From NCBI RefSeq assembly GCF_019355055.1, contig NZ_CP048411.1, positions 2,879,501 through 2,943,500 of the forward strand: DNA of 64,000 nt, read 5' to 3'. The position numbers and the translations under genes are program-made. How positions within the stretch are numbered: position 1 is the first letter of the stretch; each line of letters begins with the position of its first letter. The stretch is from Pseudomonas sp. MTM4. GTDB lineage: Bacteria; Pseudomonadota; Gammaproteobacteria; Pseudomonadales; Pseudomonadaceae. The notes beneath the pieces are model-generated. The model was not told where the DNA came from. It did not search any database and was given only the letters and a program-made list of their open reading frames with translations. Below, in pieces: positions 63,051 through 64,000 of this stretch.

Positions 63051-63376
63051 GAGGGACCTGTCTGATGATGCTTTATGGCTGGATCGTTAGAGCAGGTGTC
63101 ATAGCTCGATGGTCGAGCGCCCGACTCTAGCGATGAGCAGAGCAGCGGCTGGTGGAATGCGATTACCCTCCTTCGGTATTCATCCTCAGGCGCCTCGTTC
63201 ACCAGGCATTCCTCAAGACGCCCCAGCGAGAAAACTTGAGCGGCAGAGAGGTAGTGCCTAAGCAGACTTTTGGCAGAACGGCGGATACCCTGCGGTAAAT
63301 CTTCGTCACGAGAGAGCTCACGCAGGAACGCCTCTGTTTTGACGATTGCGCGCGTTCGCTCATAAGGAAGGGTCAA
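63047..63376 (-). CDS. BPSL0761-family small protein
   Basis: 109 residues, first half MTLPYERTRAIVKTEAFLRELS and LRHYLSAAQVF, which match the short conserved family named after BPSL0761 (TLPYERTRA...LLRHYP-type), function unknown. The second half is unconserved and Ser-rich. ATGA overlap with the Sir2 gene. In Pseudomonas this family is often found alone near mobile genes. Confidence 0.7.
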   Translation of the reverse strand: MTLPYERTRAIVKTEAFLRELSRDEDLPQGIRRSAKSLLRHYLSAAQVFSLGRLEECLVNEAPEDEYRRRVIAFHQPLLCSSLESGARPSSYDTCSNDPAIKHHQTGPS

Positions 63377-63416
63377 TCTCGTTATCTCCTGATCATGAAC
63401 TAAAAGCCCCGGCTAG

Positions 63417-63596
63417 CTAGCTCACCAACGCCGACCATCCAGTGCGCAGTTCAGCGCCTCGGGCATCGAAGCAAAAGTGGTGAAGCCGTACCAAGTAGGG
63501 GGCGATGTCCACTAGCGTTTTACGAGCTGAAAGCTGCAGAGCTTGTAACGCCGCAAGATTCAAGGTGGTCCAATCCTGATCAGAGCGCGTGATCAT
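63417..63596 (-). CDS. Small unknown protein, paralogue decayed at 61847
   Basis: 59 residues from the ATG at 63596 with AGGAG nine bases upstream. Sequence begins MITRSDQDWTTLNLAALQAL; no known family. A frameshifted partial copy lies 1.7 kb downstream. Overlaps the end of the gene at 63580 by 17 bp, suggesting an operon running 63762 to 62286. Confidence 0.5.
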   Translation of the reverse strand: MITRSDQDWTTLNLAALQALQLSARKTLVDIAPYLVRLHHFCFDARGAELRTGWSALVS

Positions 63597-63762
63597 GATT
63601 ACGCTCCTTTTTGGCCTCCCTCCATTCCATCCACTTGGCAAAACCCCACGCCGCGGTTCCCATTGTCAGCAAGGCCCAGAGTAGCCATTGCGGAAATTGG
63701 TACTGGCCGCTTAGCCAAAGACCTGCGCCTCCGCTAAGCATCGCCATACAAAACCATCTCAT
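63580..63762 (-). CDS. Small membrane protein
   Basis: 60 residues with two hydrophobic segments (about residues 1-18 and 26-42, QWLLWALLTMGTAAWGF), then a charged tail (KWMEWREAKKERNHDHAL). No known family. First gene of the leftward small-gene/Sir2 cluster. Confidence 0.5.
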   Translation of the reverse strand: MRWFCMAMLSGGAGLWLSGQYQFPQWLLWALLTMGTAAWGFAKWMEWREAKKERNHDHAL

Positions 63763-63866
63763 CAGCCTGTTCCCCGATTACATACGAGATACCACGATAA
63801 CCGCATGCTCTCCTGTGCTAACGCCAGTGCTGAAAATTTTGTCGGCTCCGAGATTTGGAAGTGAGA

Positions 63867-64000
63867 ATGGAAAACCTCCGAATTCCCGACGCAGCCTTCA
63901 TACTGCCGAAAAACCTGGTCGCCTGGGAACAGCGTGAGCATGCGATTTGGTGGAGGTTTCCCAGTGAGCGCTTGTGGCGGTCCTGTGATTTTTTGCAGGA
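63867..64000 (+). CDS. Unknown protein, 3' part beyond window edge
   Basis: ATG at 63867 with GGAAGTGAG six to fifteen bases upstream; open for 44 codons to the window end: MENLRIPDAAFILPKNLVAW..., rich in Trp and Arg (AIWWRFPSERLWRS). No family recognised from this fragment. It diverges from the small membrane protein gene. Confidence 0.5.
   Translation, partial: MENLRIPDAAFILPKNLVAWEQREHAIWWRFPSERLWRSCDFLQ

Noticed and set aside
1..64000. tRNA or rRNA genes
   Set aside because: I looked for cloverleaf arms and conserved rRNA stretches and saw none, but this is not equal to a covariance search.

Overview
The window looks like a mosaic metal-resistance and accessory region from a Pseudomonas-type gammaproteobacterium, most like the P. 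stutzeri (Stutzerimonas) group. The evidence is an OprD-family porin, an MvaT-type H-NS protein, PtrA-like copper-induced proteins, a tsdBA thiosulfate dehydrogenase pair of the P. stutzeri kind and typical Pseudomonas copA/copB/copRS genes. Species assignment is an inference.

Layout. (1) 1-10.9 kb, zinc/cadmium/cobalt: czcA (cut by the window edge), czcB, czcC and a czcI-like gene run leftward. An OprD-family porin and a CzcRS-like two-component system run rightward. A MerR-type CadR and a CDF-type transporter with an HMA-like domain form a divergent pair. (2) 10.9-13.3 kb: an apparently intact IS66-family element (tnpA, tnpB, tnpC) with an exact 8-bp target duplication. (3) 13.6-36.7 kb, copper/silver: a HAD hydrolase, a CopA-type P1B ATPase, cusCBAF, small periplasmic Met/His-rich proteins, a CopS-like kinase, an ATP-grasp-like protein, a DUF305 protein, a broken SDR gene, a Csp-type four-helix Cys-rich copper store, and a leftward operon of multicopper oxidase CopA, a small Met/His protein, CopB and a cytochrome c. 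A PtrA-like gene and a CopR-like regulator follow. Repeated 16-bp elements of the form ATTAC-N5-TGTAAG (CopR/CzcR-type) stand before almost every transcription unit here, which indicates one regulon. (4) 36.8-39.5 kb: an MvaT/H-NS-like silencer, then an AT-rich patch with a lone tniQ gene, an unknown gene and three direct repeats resembling Tn7-type transposase sites. (5) 39.7-52.2 kb, sulfur and thiol redox: tsdBA, dsbG, a tlpA-like gene and dsbD in one direction; a second two-component system; a persulfide dioxygenase-rhodanese fusion; a TauE-type exporter; a BigR/SqrR-type persulfide sensor with two YeeE/YedE membrane proteins; a YgaP-like membrane protein and a second persulfide dioxygenase-like MBL protein. 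(6) 52.5-57.5 kb: a type II CBASS anti-phage operon, Cap4 (nuclease-SAVED), CD-NTase, Cap2 (E2-E1) and Cap3 (JAMM). (7) 57.6-64 kb: an EamA transporter, a YegP protein, a noncoding array of about six and a half 178-bp tandem repeats, two DUF2384-type antitoxin-like genes without visible toxins, a decayed small gene, and a leftward cluster ending in a Sir2-type deacylase.

How the parts work together. Metal enters the periplasm and is sensed by CzcS/CopS-type kinases. The regulators act on the repeated boxes. Cytosolic Cu(I) leaves through the P-type ATPase, periplasmic metal is passed to the RND pumps by CusF-like domains, Cu(I) is oxidised by the multicopper oxidase, and residual copper is bound by Met/His- or Cys-rich proteins. 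The sulfur block oxidises thiosulfate and sulfane sulfur and repairs periplasmic disulfides. CBASS and the repeat/antitoxin/Sir2 segment are the defence and accessory part. All calls are from reading the sequence; no database search was run.
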